A DNA stretch of 24,448 nt, taken from NCBI GenBank assembly GCA_023389255.1, contig JAEWER010000010.1, positions 1 through 24,448 of the forward strand. The letters run 5' to 3'. Shown piece after piece: positions 7,709-15,968 of this stretch. A program made the translations under genes and the position numbers. The notes beneath the pieces are model-generated. The model did no database searches and had not been told where the DNA came from. It worked only from the letters and a program-made list of their open reading frames with translations. Source of the stretch: Bacillota bacterium. GTDB taxonomy: Bacteria > Bacillota > Clostridia > Saccharofermentanales > DTU023. The number at the start of each line of letters is the position of its first letter. The first letter of the stretch is position 1.

Positions 7709-8391
7709 TAATTATTAATAAGTTTAATGAAACAGTTTTGGCAATTCTTCCTATTGTTCTCCCGGTAGGCTCCATAAACCTTTTCGTTTCTCCGTTATCT
7801 GAAACTGTACTAATTCGTTTTTTTTGCTTAGTGCACTTTTGATTGTTGTTGGACTAACTCTTTTCTCTTTGGTGTTGAAATTTGTATTACACCGCTCAGC
7901 TCTATAGCAGGATCCACAATTGACAAATAAATAAGCTAAGTCTAGCTATAGGGTTAAGCTTTTTATTAGGATTTGTTATATCTATAGATGGACCAGCTGT
8001 GCATATTTTAGAGGAACAAATTCAAGAGGTTACCGCTGGTTCTATTCCTAAATTTGCTGTATTTCTACCTTTGACTACGGGCGTGGGATTGGCTGTAGCA
8101 CTTTCTGTTTTACGCATTCAAATGACACAGATACAACTTTGGCACTACCTGCTACCTGGTTATGCTTTAGCCCTGTTATTGACATGGTTTGTGCCACCCC
8201 TCTTTGTTGGTATTGCCTTTGATGCTGGAGGGGTTGCTACAGGACTTATGACAGCTACTTTTATTTTAGCTTTTACAACTGGAGTTGCTTCTAGTACGGC
8301 TACAGCTAATGTTTTGACAGATGGCTTTGGTATGATTACTCTAGTTGCATTAGCACCTATCTTAACCTTACAAATTGTTGGACTTTTATAG
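7709..8391 (+). pseudogene. DUF1538 membrane protein, decayed at the N-terminal end
   Basis: The 3' part is open from about 7924 and reads GLSFLLGFVISIDGPAVHIL, EEQIQEVTAGSIPK, LLPGYALALLLTWFVPPLF, GIAFDAGGVATGLMTATFIL and ANVLTDGFGMITLVALAPIL. These are hallmark segments of DUF1538, a family of multi-pass membrane proteins, probably transporters, with an E/D-P/G-x-V-x-x-L-E-E-Q and an AFDAGGVATG loop. The 5' part can still be read in pieces: KFNETVLAILPIVLPV from about 7719, then after a run of eight T residues LLSALLIVVGLTLFS, then GVEICITPLSSIAGSTIDK. At least two frame changes and several stops separate them. The GTG at 7999 has no ribosome site and falls inside the domain, so I do not believe in a short intact gene. 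Most family members carry two such domains; only one is left here. Confidence 0.75.
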
Positions 8392-8578
8392 CGGTTTAAG
8401 AATACTCACTAGTTTTATGACTCTGTTAGATCATAGGATTGGATTGGGAGAAACGCATGAAGTTAGTAGATTTACAATTGATAGGTGCTGTTGAACATTA
8501 AGGTCAGTGGAGTAGAGTTCTCAAGGTCTAAGTTTACTATTTACTATGAGAATATCTTTTCGTAGATTTGAGGTTGCT
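8392..8578 (+). other. Short non-coding stretch with a 14-codon ribosome-site-led frame
   Basis: Only a tiny frame, 8457-8501 (MKLVDLQLIGAVEH), stands out, because a GGGAG ribosome site lies 6 bases upstream. It may be the start of a lost gene that once followed the DUF1538 gene. No convincing promoter for the downstream ABC genes was found, although TACTAT occurs twice just upstream of 8548. Confidence 0.35.
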
Positions 8579-9289
8579 ATGCATCTAACTGTAGATAAAT
8601 TAGTGAAAAACTATGGAACTAAACAAGTGTTGAAAGGTGCAAGTTTTACTTTTGAGTCTGGTAAGATTTACGGCTTGCTAGGTCGTAATGGAGCGGGTAA
8701 AACAACTTTGTTTCAATGTTTAGCGGAACAAACAAAGTATCAACAAGGTCAGTGTGTCTTAGAGAAACAAGATAGTACCAATCATTTAACTAGCGAACAA
8801 GTGGCATTAGTCTGTTCAGAGTCCTTTGTGCCCGACTTTTTGACGGGATACGAATTGATTCGCTTTTTTCTTACGTTGTATCGACCCCATATGAAAAGTA
8901 GCCAAATAGATACTGAGTTAGCTGAACTATTTGAGCTAGTGCAATTAAGCGCAGAAGATAGGCATCGTCTCCTCAAAGATTACTCGCATGGCATGAAGAG
9001 TAAAGTATTGATGTTACTCAACTTACTTCAACAAAAAGAAGTGTTGTTGTTGGATGAACCCCTGAGTTCTGTTGATGTGGTTGCGGGAGAAGAGCTCAAG
9101 CAATTGATAAAACATAGCAAAGATAACCGAATAACTATTTTATCTACGCATTTACTAGATCTTGCTTTGGAGTTGTGTGATGAAATTGTTCTGTTGCGAG
9201 GTGGTGTATTAGAACCCCTAAAGCGTCAACAACTGGATGATAGTGAGTATCGCAAACAGATTATTGCAACATTAAAGGAAGAATCATAA
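8579..9289 (+). CDS. ABC transporter ATP-binding protein
   Basis: A 236-residue ABC ATPase. The chosen ATG at 8579 has a GAGGT ribosome site 4 bases upstream and gives a normal family N-terminus (MHLTVDKLVKNYG); the ATG at 8546 would add 11 unlikely residues. Visible motifs are Walker A GRNGAGKTT near residue 38, a degenerate signature YSHGMKSK near 138, Walker B VLLLDEP near 157-163, D-loop SSVD, and the switch His in STH near 191. It ends by a TAATG overlap with the start of the membrane partner gene, so the two are translationally coupled. The signature has SHGMK instead of SGGQ, as is common in ABC-2 type exporters. It should energise export (peptide, lipid or drug) by the next protein. 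The substrate is unknown. Confidence 0.93.
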   Translation: MHLTVDKLVKNYGTKQVLKGASFTFESGKIYGLLGRNGAGKTTLFQCLAEQTKYQQGQCVLEKQDSTNHLTSEQVALVCSESFVPDFLTGYELIRFFLTLYRPHMKSSQIDTELAELFELVQLSAEDRHRLLKDYSHGMKSKVLMLLNLLQQKEVLLLDEPLSSVDVVAGEELKQLIKHSKDNRITILSTHLLDLALELCDEIVLLRGGVLEPLKRQQLDDSEYRKQIIATLKEES

Positions 9290-11058
9290 TGCAACAGCCA
9301 AAGACCAATTTATGGCAAATGTTCAAGGTGATGGGCACCATCAATACTACCATCAGTGTAAATCGTAAAATCAATAGCTTGAGCAAAATTTGGGGTATTC
9401 GTTCTGTCATAAATGAAAGAATGTTGCGGTTGCACCGAGTTAAACGCTTGCTAATTATTCCAGCTACCATATGGGACTGCATCAAGCAGATATTTGCGAG
9501 GCTGATGATCTGTTTGATTTTGCTAGGTTTACTGCGTTGGAATTTAGCTATTTATCTTAGTCCCTCTAATACTGTAGCTACCAAGGAACGTCCTAGCACT
9601 CTTGCTATGATCTTTGATATAGGAGATACCATTTCCTATATTCAGCAAATTCCTCATATTGCTATATTGGCATTTTTTACTTTGAGTTTATGGGCTTTCG
9701 TTTTAGGTAGCGTTTTTATAGGACAACTTTTGCAATGTGATGATGAAAATTATTACCTAATAAACTATCTGCGCTTGCCTGCGAAAAAATATCTGCTGGG
9801 AAGATTTTTCTTGGTACTATTCAGTGATTATTTAGTTTACCTACTAGTTGTCTTGCCTTTGTGCAAGTTTTTATTTGGACAGCAACTTTCTTTCAGTATT
9901 TTGCTTTGGAGTACACTGTTTTGCTCAGTTCGCATTTGCATAGCTACTATCAATATTTTTCTCAATCGTAGTGTTGAAAAATTAATGAATAAATCTATCG
10001 GGGTAAGAATATTGAACACTACTTTTGGTATTACATTGGTTATTTTGCCTATCTTAATAGTTATGAGTGGCTGGCATCTAACAGCGTATGCTCTGAACTT
10101 AATCAGTATTGCTGGAATTTTATTGAGTTTTCTGGCCATAACATGGCTTGTGTACTACCGAGCTTATTATCAGTTATTCTTAGCTAAATATGCCAAAGAT
10201 GAAATTGAGATGCGTGATGCGGAGCAGATGCATAAGCAGGATGGTTTTAAGTTAGAAAATAAGTATATCAATTATGTCCCAACAGAAGTGAATGCAAATA
10301 TTCAAGCAAACCAGAGCTACGATGTCGTCTGGTTACAACAAACTTGGTTCAAGCGTTTGCGATCTACTTTAATACGGAGTTATCGTTTTTACTACTTGAT
10401 AGATGCCTTGCTATCGAGCATAGCTGTTGCTTGCATAATTATATTTTGGCGTAGTACCTTTAGTTTTGATTTGCCAGCAGACAAATTAAACGGGATTATA
10501 GTTGGCATTGGCATATTTGGGGGTATTATATCTGCAAACTCAAGTGCAACATTATATCTGAGAACACTACTCCAAAGATGTGACAAACACTTGTTAATCA
10601 ATGGATTACACCTGAGTGAAAAGCAATTCCGTCAACTTTTTAGACGACGTTTATTACATGGTTTAGGTTTATTTTTACCACACTTAATAGCTATTTGTTT
10701 ATTGCTTACCGCCATACAAACAGTACGTTATTCCAGTCTTGCTCAAGTCATAGAACAGAGTTTTGTATGTCTGTTGCCGATATTGACTGTGGCATTATTA
10801 TTTTGGCTTGCTAATTTCTGTATTTATTTTTTACAAAACCCCTTTAACGCCAAAGGAGAAGTGGAACATTCAATAAATTTTGTCCAGAAAAGCTCGCAAT
10901 CTATGTTTGTATATCTGTTTGCTTATATAGGCTATAAGATGATTAGAACATCTTTCAATTGCTATCTTTTCTCTGTTCTGATGGTAGCAATATTGAGCAT
11001 TTTGCTGGTATTTACATTCTTAAAAGGGAAGCAGTATTTTAAGTTGAGGAAAATCTAG
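9289..11058 (+). CDS. ABC transporter membrane protein, 589 residues
   Basis: The ATG overlaps the stop of the ATPase gene (TAATG). The protein has about 11-12 hydrophobic segments in two clusters: roughly residues 64-90, 118-145, 168-190, 200-225, 238-285, then 365-385, 395-415, 455-475, 490-520 and 540-585. A hydrophilic stretch near 295-355 lies between the clusters. A single large permease with one ATPase resembles ABC-2 type or EcsB-like exporters, but I recognise no family signature. The basic N-terminal 60 residues are probably cytoplasmic. The gene ends with TAG, and a promoter for the histidine-triad gene follows, so the ABC pair is its own unit. The substrate cannot be inferred. Confidence 0.85.
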   Translation: MQQPKTNLWQMFKVMGTINTTISVNRKINSLSKIWGIRSVINERMLRLHRVKRLLIIPATIWDCIKQIFARLMICLILLGLLRWNLAIYLSPSNTVATKERPSTLAMIFDIGDTISYIQQIPHIAILAFFTLSLWAFVLGSVFIGQLLQCDDENYYLINYLRLPAKKYLLGRFFLVLFSDYLVYLLVVLPLCKFLFGQQLSFSILLWSTLFCSVRICIATINIFLNRSVEKLMNKSIGVRILNTTFGITLVILPILIVMSGWHLTAYALNLISIAGILLSFLAITWLVYYRAYYQLFLAKYAKDEIEMRDAEQMHKQDGFKLENKYINYVPTEVNANIQANQSYDVVWLQQTWFKRLRSTLIRSYRFYYLIDALLSSIAVACIIIFWRSTFSFDLPADKLNGIIVGIGIFGGIISANSSATLYLRTLLQRCDKHLLINGLHLSEKQFRQLFRRRLLHGLGLFLPHLIAICLLLTAIQTVRYSSLAQVIEQSFVCLLPILTVALLFWLANFCIYFLQNPFNAKGEVEHSINFVQKSSQSMFVYLFAYIGYKMIRTSFNCYLFSVLMVAILSILLVFTFLKGKQYFKLRKI

Positions 11059-11091
11059 ATTGGCATATTGATCGCCGCCTGCAGACAGTGC

Positions 11092-11120
11092 TTGACAGAG
11101 TAAGTGCGAATGGTTACCAT
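11092..11120 (+). promoter_or_regulatory. Promoter of the histidine-triad protein gene
   Basis: A perfect -35 TTGACA (11092-11097), a 17-base spacer and the -10-like TACCAT (11115-11120, four of six) lie about 65 bases upstream of the ATG. The weak -10 is overlapped by a palindrome (separate entry), which suggests control of transcription initiation. Confidence 0.65.
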
Positions 11121-11121
11121 T
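11109..11121. promoter_or_regulatory. Candidate operator palindrome over the -10 box
   Basis: AATGGT-T-ACCATT is a perfect 6-1-6 inverted repeat covering the -10 region. The right half with its flank, ACCATTTG, recurs at 11145-11152 within the leader. Histidine-triad proteins of streptococci are controlled by zinc, so a metal-responsive repressor is a plausible reader. The sequence does not match the AdcR or Bacillus Zur consensus as I remember them. Confidence 0.45.
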
Positions 11122-11187
11122 TGCGAAGAATAATTACTAGAACAACCATTTGAATAAGCAACTATAGCTGTTTGCAGAAAGGTGAAT

Positions 11188-13710
11188 ATGAAAAAAAGAA
11201 GCCAATTTTTAGCTCTCTTACTTGCAGGTGTTGTCCTATGTGGCGGAGGCTTTGCCATGGGACGCATGAGCAATCCTAAAGTTAAACCTGAGAACTTAAA
11301 GCAAGCGATGCGAGAAGTTCTTTTAGAAGAAGCAGGTGTGGAGGTATCTCAGCTGACACCTGAACAAATCAAACAAAAATTGGCTGAGTTAGGTCAAAAA
11401 GCAAACAAGGTGCTGACAGCTGAAGAGCAGTCAAGAGCAGACTTAGACAAACTGGCTAAAGCCAACGGCGATAAAATTCCTGACTATGTCGGTAGCTCAG
11501 ACTTAGTTGTGACCAGTATCACTGATGATGGCTACACTGTAAGTCATGGTGATCATGAACATTATATGTTCGGCATACCCAAAACCAAGATGCGTTTTGC
11601 GGCAGATTTAATCCTGCCTGTTGATGCAAGATGGAATAAAGATCAGGTGGTGGGTGAAAGAGCGTTCTTTTATGTGGTGAAAATGGGCAATGAATACAAA
11701 ATTGCCTTTAAGCATCCTGCCTTATATGAACAACTCTATAAGCGCTTAGCCGTTGGTAGCAATACATCTTTACTCAAGAATAAAGTACAAAAGAATGGTG
11801 TAACACCCGTCTATGCAGCTGAAACTGGTGATTTAGTTACAGATGATGGCTACGTGTTTAATCCTAAAGATATCGTCAAAGAAACTAATGATGGCTATGT
11901 GGTGCGACATGGTGATCACTACCACTATATTCCGAAGTCTCAAGTACATAGAAGCAATAGCAATAATAAAGTCGTTAGTGTGGTCCCAACGAAGAAACCA
12001 CATGTGCATCAGCATCAACATGACAATTCCAGTTTGACAGAAGACGATTATCAATTCGATCCCAAAGATATCGTGGAAGTTACAGACGATGGTTATATCG
12101 TGCGACACGGCGATCATTATCACTATATTTTCAAAAAAGACCTGCCTGAAAAATATCGTAATCTGAAAATACCTGGTGGATCCACTACACCGACTAAACC
12201 TACTAAACCGAGCAAACCCAGCAACCCAACTAAACCTACTGAGCCCACAAAACCAGTAACCCCCACCAAGCCAGCAGAACCAGTAAAACCAGATAAACCG
12301 AATAATGGCTTAACTTCACAAGGTTTAAAAGAAGGTTCGGAAAAGTTGAGCAGTGAAGATCTTGAGAAAGTAAAGTATTTTGCTGAACTCAATAACTTAA
12401 AGTTAAGTGAACTTATGGTTAAAGGTGGTGTGATTATTTGGCCACATCAAGATCATTATCATGCGACACCGTTGAGTGATATTGAAGTACCGAAGACACC
12501 GAGCAAACCCGATAGTGAAATGACAGATGATGAATTAGAGGCTGAGTTCGAAGCTGAGTTACACGCTCTTGCCAAGGCAATGAATGTTCCTGTGAATTCT
12601 ATAGAAATTAAAGACGGTAACATGATCGTGCCGCATGGGGATCATTCACATACCTACCCTATCAGGTCTAAAGGTTGGAAGTTGTACCTACAGAATAAAA
12701 TAGCACCAATTGTCGATGACTATATCGCTGGTCCCTATAATGCCGCTGAAGTTATGGCTGCTATCGAGCAACTAAAAGATGATGCACGTTATTATTTACA
12801 TGATAATAAGCGTCAATATCAACGTGTAGTAGAAGTCTTAGATAGATTTGCCGAAGAAGCATCTTGGGGTACAAACTCTACTAAAGGATACCTAGCAGCC
12901 TTAGAAAAGTTTAAGGATAAGTATTTAACTAAGGGTGGCACAGTAACTTTGGATAAAACGGTTACCCCCATTCCGAAAGAAGAAGCAGATAAGGCATCTC
13001 AATACGATAAGGTTGAGGAAAAGATTAACGAAATCTTAGAACTTTATGATGTTGAGCATGATATTGAAGTTCTTTCAACCAGTTCTAAGTTGCGTCAAGA
13101 ATTAAGAGAATTAAAAGAAAAGAATGCTGATGTTTCTGAGCTAGAGAAGAGAGTTGATGCAGAGCTAGCCAAACTCAAAGAGCGTTATGCGGAACATGTC
13201 AATACTAACGAGGCACTCAACAAACGCTTAGAGGCACTAGAAAAACGTATTAACCAACTAGATCGTAATAAGTACACTTTGTTCTACATTAAAGTGAGCA
13301 ACAAATTAAACGATTTGCAAACTAAGCCTGATGAACAGGGCATAACCGATTTAGAGAATGAAGTAGAGCAATTTATTAAAGAGCATGCGGATGCATTGAC
13401 TGGGTCTAACAGCGATAAAGAGCCAGGCACACAGCCAGTATCACCTAATCCTGAACCCGGTACAGAACCTGGAAAACCTGCGCCAGAAGAAAGTGAAGAA
13501 GCAAATGAAGATGCGCTAGCTAAAAAGACGGAAGAGGCTCGTAAGGCATATTGGATGATCGATCAGAAAAAAGCTCCCTTCATGGTCTATTACCAATTTA
13601 ATCGTCGTATTGACGATGCCACTACAGTTGAAGAATTAGAGCAAGTAATCAAGGACATAGAGCAGTACTTGGTTGAGCATCCTGAACATCGTGATGAAGG
13701 TAGCAACTAA
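11188..13710 (+). CDS. Histidine-triad (Pht-like) surface protein
   Basis: The ATG at 11188 is chosen because AGAAAGGTG lies just upstream; the GTG at 11182 overlaps that site. The 840-residue product starts with a basic, hydrophobic signal segment (residues 1-25) containing a Cys but no canonical lipobox. Five HxxHxH triads are visible: HGDHEH at 120, HGDHYH at 241, HGDHYH at 307, HQDHYH at 420 and HGDHSH at 483. Triads two and three sit in near-duplicate modules (PKDIV-x-x-T-x-DGY-x-VRHGDHYHYI). A Thr/Pro/Lys-rich linker follows (about 330-370), then a long helical, coiled-coil-rich C-terminal half with a second Pro-rich stretch near 745-765. Streptococcal Pht proteins bind zinc and help deliver it to the adhesin-type zinc transporter, so a zinc-scavenging surface role is likely. 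No LPXTG motif is present, so attachment is probably by the N-terminus. Confidence 0.9.
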   Translation: MKKRSQFLALLLAGVVLCGGGFAMGRMSNPKVKPENLKQAMREVLLEEAGVEVSQLTPEQIKQKLAELGQKANKVLTAEEQSRADLDKLAKANGDKIPDYVGSSDLVVTSITDDGYTVSHGDHEHYMFGIPKTKMRFAADLILPVDARWNKDQVVGERAFFYVVKMGNEYKIAFKHPALYEQLYKRLAVGSNTSLLKNKVQKNGVTPVYAAETGDLVTDDGYVFNPKDIVKETNDGYVVRHGDHYHYIPKSQVHRSNSNNKVVSVVPTKKPHVHQHQHDNSSLTEDDYQFDPKDIVEVTDDGYIVRHGDHYHYIFKKDLPEKYRNLKIPGGSTTPTKPTKPSKPSNPTKPTEPTKPVTPTKPAEPVKPDKPNNGLTSQGLKEGSEKLSSEDLEKVKYFAELNNLKLSELMVKGGVIIWPHQDHYHATPLSDIEVPKTPSKPDSEMTDDELEAEFEAELHALAKAMNVPVNSIEIKDGNMIVPHGDHSHTYPIRSKGWKLYLQNKIAPIVDDYIAGPYNAAEVMAAIEQLKDDARYYLHDNKRQYQRVVEVLDRFAEEASWGTNSTKGYLAALEKFKDKYLTKGGTVTLDKTVTPIPKEEADKASQYDKVEEKINEILELYDVEHDIEVLSTSSKLRQELRELKEKNADVSELEKRVDAELAKLKERYAEHVNTNEALNKRLEALEKRINQLDRNKYTLFYIKVSNKLNDLQTKPDEQGITDLENEVEQFIKEHADALTGSNSDKEPGTQPVSPNPEPGTEPGKPAPEESEEANEDALAKKTEEARKAYWMIDQKKAPFMVYYQFNRRIDDATTVEELEQVIKDIEQYLVEHPEHRDEGSN

Positions 13711-13751
13711 ATATTGGAACTAGAGTTTATTTTTTCTTCCTCAAAGGATAA

Positions 13752-13783
13752 AGAAGTGAGATGAAATTCTCACTTCTTTTTTT
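13752..13783 (+). terminator. Terminator of the histidine-triad gene
   Basis: A 10-bp perfect stem, agaagtgaga (13752-13761) with tctcacttct (13768-13777), has a 6-base loop and is followed by six T residues. It lies 41 bases after the stop codon. Confidence 0.93.
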
Positions 13784-13845
13784 GTAATTCTAGTTGATGA
13801 AAGTAATTGTAAAGAGTGATTATGGTGATACAGAAACTTTGAGCA

Positions 13846-13871
13846 ACAAAAAACCCCAACCGTAGTTGGGG
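13846..13871 (-). terminator. Terminator of the tRNA operon
   Basis: On the minus strand CCCCAAC pairs with GTTGGGG around a 4-base TACG loop and runs straight into six T residues. It follows the tRNA-Lys CCA end immediately. Confidence 0.92.
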
Positions 13872-13947
13872 TGGTGATCCGCGAGAGACTCGAACTCTCG
13901 ACCCCCTGATTAAAAGTCAGATGCTCTACCGACTGAGCTAGCGGATC
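13872..13947 (-). tRNA. tRNA-Lys (anticodon UUU)
   Basis: A 76-base cloverleaf: acceptor GATCCGC/GCGGATC, D arm GCTC...GAGC, anticodon stem TCTGA/TCAGG with loop CTTTTAA, and T arm GAGAG-TTCGAGT-CTCTC. The 3' CCA is encoded. It is the last gene of the three-tRNA operon. Confidence 0.97.
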
Positions 13948-13950
13948 AAT

Positions 13951-14025
13951 TGGCTGGGGTAGCAGGATTCGAACCTACGAATGTCAGAGTCAAAGTCTGA
14001 TGCCTTACCGCTTGGCTATACCCCA
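13951..14025 (-). tRNA. tRNA-Gln (anticodon UUG)
   Basis: A 75-base cloverleaf: acceptor TGGGGTA/TACCCCA, anticodon stem TCAGA/TCTGA with loop CTTTGAC, T arm GTAGG-TTCGAAT-CCTGC, encoded CCA. A U1-A72 acceptor end is typical of tRNA-Gln. It is separated by 3 bases from tRNA-Lys. Confidence 0.97.
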
Positions 14026-14039
14026 ATGTTTTAGAAAAG

Positions 14040-14117
14040 TGGGGTGGAATATGGGATTCGAACCCACGGTCTCCAGAGCCACAATCTGGCGCTTTAACCA
14101 ACTAAGCTAATCCCACC
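14040..14117 (-). tRNA. tRNA-His (anticodon GUG)
   Basis: Acceptor GTGGGAT/ATTCCAC, anticodon stem CCAGA/TCTGG with loop TTGTGGC, T arm GTGGG-TTCGAAT-CCCAT, encoded CCA. The extra G at position -1, facing C73, is encoded at 14117, as needed for histidyl-tRNA synthetase recognition. It is the first gene of the operon. Confidence 0.97.
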
Positions 14118-14177
14118 ACGAGACCACTAAACTTTAGATTTAAAGTTGCGTGCTGTGATTTCTCAACAGCGATATAG

Positions 14178-14206
14178 ATTAAATCACATAAATGCTTGCT
14201 CGTCAA
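14178..14206 (-). promoter_or_regulatory. Promoter of the tRNA operon
   Basis: On the minus strand TTGACG (14206-14201), a 17-base spacer and TTTAAT (14183-14178) lie about 60 bases upstream of tRNA-His. Each box is one mismatch from consensus. Confidence 0.78.
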
Positions 14207-14240
14207 CAGCATTTCGCAAAAAAAATTATAACGTTCTGCA

Positions 14241-14269
14241 CTGTCAGTTTAGCAAATTTGTTTTATAAT
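14241..14269 (+). promoter_or_regulatory. rny: Promoter of rny
   Basis: A perfect -10 TATAAT (14264-14269) lies 17 bases after CTGTCA (14241-14246), which matches the -35 consensus at four positions. The start codon is about 65 bases further on. It faces away from the tRNA operon promoter, so the two units diverge. Confidence 0.72.
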
Positions 14270-14339
14270 GAGCTAGTTATTGTTTAACTAAAACCGAAAC
14301 ACAGCTTGGCTGTGTGTTTGCAACTTGAAAATTTAATAG

Positions 14340-15917
14340 ATGGAGGTGATTACCATTCCATGGGCATACATTGAAGTGGCCATCCTTTTTGTGATTGTTG
14401 CTATCACTTTGTGGCTGGTCATGCACTATAGAAAAGTATTTGCACATGAACGTGATTTGTTAGCCGAAGAAAAACAACGGACTAAGAATGAATGTGAAAA
14501 GATGGTAGCTGATGCTACGCAAAAAGGTGAAAAAATCACTAACGACTTATTGCTCCAAGCCAAAGAAGAAGTGCGTAAATTACGCATTGAATTGGAAAAT
14601 AATGTACGTAGCAAACGCAATGAACTCAATACTGAACGCAAGCGTATTTCCGTAAAAGAGAACAATATCGACCAGAGATCTGAGCGCTTAAGCAAAAGAG
14701 AACAAGAACTAAATGAAGCTGAGCGTGCACTGGATAATCGAGAATTGCAGATCGTCCAAGGAGAAACGAAGTTAGTTGAAGAACTAGAACGTGTTTCAGG
14801 CTTATCGATGGGCGAGGCGAGAGAACTTGTTTTATCGGAAGCGAAAACTGAGTATCAGCATGATATGGCGGTAATGCTTAAACAACTTGAAGAAGAAACT
14901 AAAGCTAAGGCAGACCGCTATGCTAAAGAAATCATTGTCAGCTCAATTCAACGTTATGCATCTGACTACGTTTCGGATGCCACAGTCTCTGTTGTAAACC
15001 TACCTAATGACGAGATGAAAGGCCGTATTATTGGTCGTGAGGGTCGCAATATTCGTACCTTGGAGAATCTGACGGGCATCGACTTGATTATCGATGATAC
15101 TCCCGAGGCTGTTATTTTATCTGGTTATGATCCGATCAGACGTGAAATTGCTAGAAAAGCGATTGAAATGTTAGTGTTTGATGGACGCATTCACCCTGCT
15201 CGTATTGAAGAAATGGTCAATAAGGCTAAACGTGAGATGGAACAAACTATCAAAGAAGCCGGCGAGCAAGCTGTTTTTGAAACTGGCGTTGTGGGTATTC
15301 ATCCAGAAGTTGTACGCATTATCGGCAGAATGAAATTCCGTACCAGTTATGGACAGAACTGTCTGCAACACTCAATGGAGGTTGCTACTCTAGCAGGCAT
15401 CATGGCATCACAATTAGGTTTGGATACTATGGTGGCTAAGCGTGCTGGATTGTTACATGATATCGGTAAAGCGGTTGACTTCGAAATGGAAGGCACACAC
15501 GTTGCTTTGGGCGCTGCTATCGCTCGAAAATACAACGAATCCGATGAAGTGGTTAATGCTATTGAAAGCCATCACGGCGATGTGGAAGCCAAGTACTTGA
15601 TCTCTGGACTAGTTGCTGCAGCAGATGCGATTTCGGCAGCTAGACCTGGTGCGAGAAGTGAGCAGTTGGAAACATACATCAAGCGGATTGAGAAACTCGA
15701 AGAGATTGCTAACTCCTTTGAAGGCGTTGAGAAGTCTTTTGCCGTACAAGCTGGTCGTGAGTTACGTGTCATCGTTCAACCTGAAAAGATGAAAGATGAT
15801 GAAATGGTGCTGAGAGCACATGAAATCAGCAAAAAGATTGAGCAGGAGCTACGTTATCCTGGTGAAATCAAAATCCAACTCATCCGTGAAAGCCGTATTG
15901 TTGATTATGCGCGTTAA
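14340..15917 (+). CDS. rny: Ribonuclease Y
   Basis: A 525-residue endoribonuclease that starts bulk mRNA decay in Firmicutes, held at the membrane. Residues 10-28 form the transmembrane anchor, about 35-200 a long charged coiled coil, about 215-280 a KH domain with GRIIGREGRNIR (228-239), and about 340-435 an HD domain with H344, LLHDIGK (H373, D374) and HHGD (411-414). Length and order are normal for the family. The start is unclear. The ATG at 14340 has no ribosome site in front, but GGAGGTGAT at 14342-14350, just inside, is a perfect Shine-Dalgarno; the only in-frame codons at the right distance are ATT codons. I keep the ATG as the conventional choice. It has its own promoter upstream and a terminator downstream, and is followed by ymdB, a common neighbour. 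Confidence 0.97.
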   Translation: MEVITIPWAYIEVAILFVIVAITLWLVMHYRKVFAHERDLLAEEKQRTKNECEKMVADATQKGEKITNDLLLQAKEEVRKLRIELENNVRSKRNELNTERKRISVKENNIDQRSERLSKREQELNEAERALDNRELQIVQGETKLVEELERVSGLSMGEARELVLSEAKTEYQHDMAVMLKQLEEETKAKADRYAKEIIVSSIQRYASDYVSDATVSVVNLPNDEMKGRIIGREGRNIRTLENLTGIDLIIDDTPEAVILSGYDPIRREIARKAIEMLVFDGRIHPARIEEMVNKAKREMEQTIKEAGEQAVFETGVVGIHPEVVRIIGRMKFRTSYGQNCLQHSMEVATLAGIMASQLGLDTMVAKRAGLLHDIGKAVDFEMEGTHVALGAAIARKYNESDEVVNAIESHHGDVEAKYLISGLVAAADAISAARPGARSEQLETYIKRIEKLEEIANSFEGVEKSFAVQAGRELRVIVQPEKMKDDEMVLRAHEISKKIEQELRYPGEIKIQLIRESRIVDYAR

Positions 15918-15921
15918 AGAA

Positions 15922-15950
15922 AAAGAGCTGTTACAAGACAGCTCTTTTTT
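15922..15950 (+). terminator. Terminator after rny
   Basis: A 10-bp stem, aaagagctgt (15922-15931) with acagctcttt (15938-15947), has a 6-base loop and a T run. It lies only 5 bases after the rny stop codon and 18 bases before ymdB, so it separates or attenuates expression of the two genes. Confidence 0.88.
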
Positions 15951-15968
15951 GTTGTTAAAATAAACTAT

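Noticed and set aside
7999..8391. Short intact DUF1538 gene starting at GTG 7999
   Set aside because: The start falls inside a conserved domain segment, has no ribosome site, and upstream frames carry the missing N-terminal part in broken form.
11188..11265. Lipoprotein signal in the histidine-triad protein
   Set aside because: The residue before the Cys is Leu instead of Gly, Ala or Ser, so the lipobox rule is not met. It remains possible by analogy with Pht leaders, but it is not shown.
11833..12123. Minus-strand frame opposite the histidine triads
   Set aside because: It is a mirror of the strongly coding plus strand and its His/Ile/Met-rich translation matches no family.
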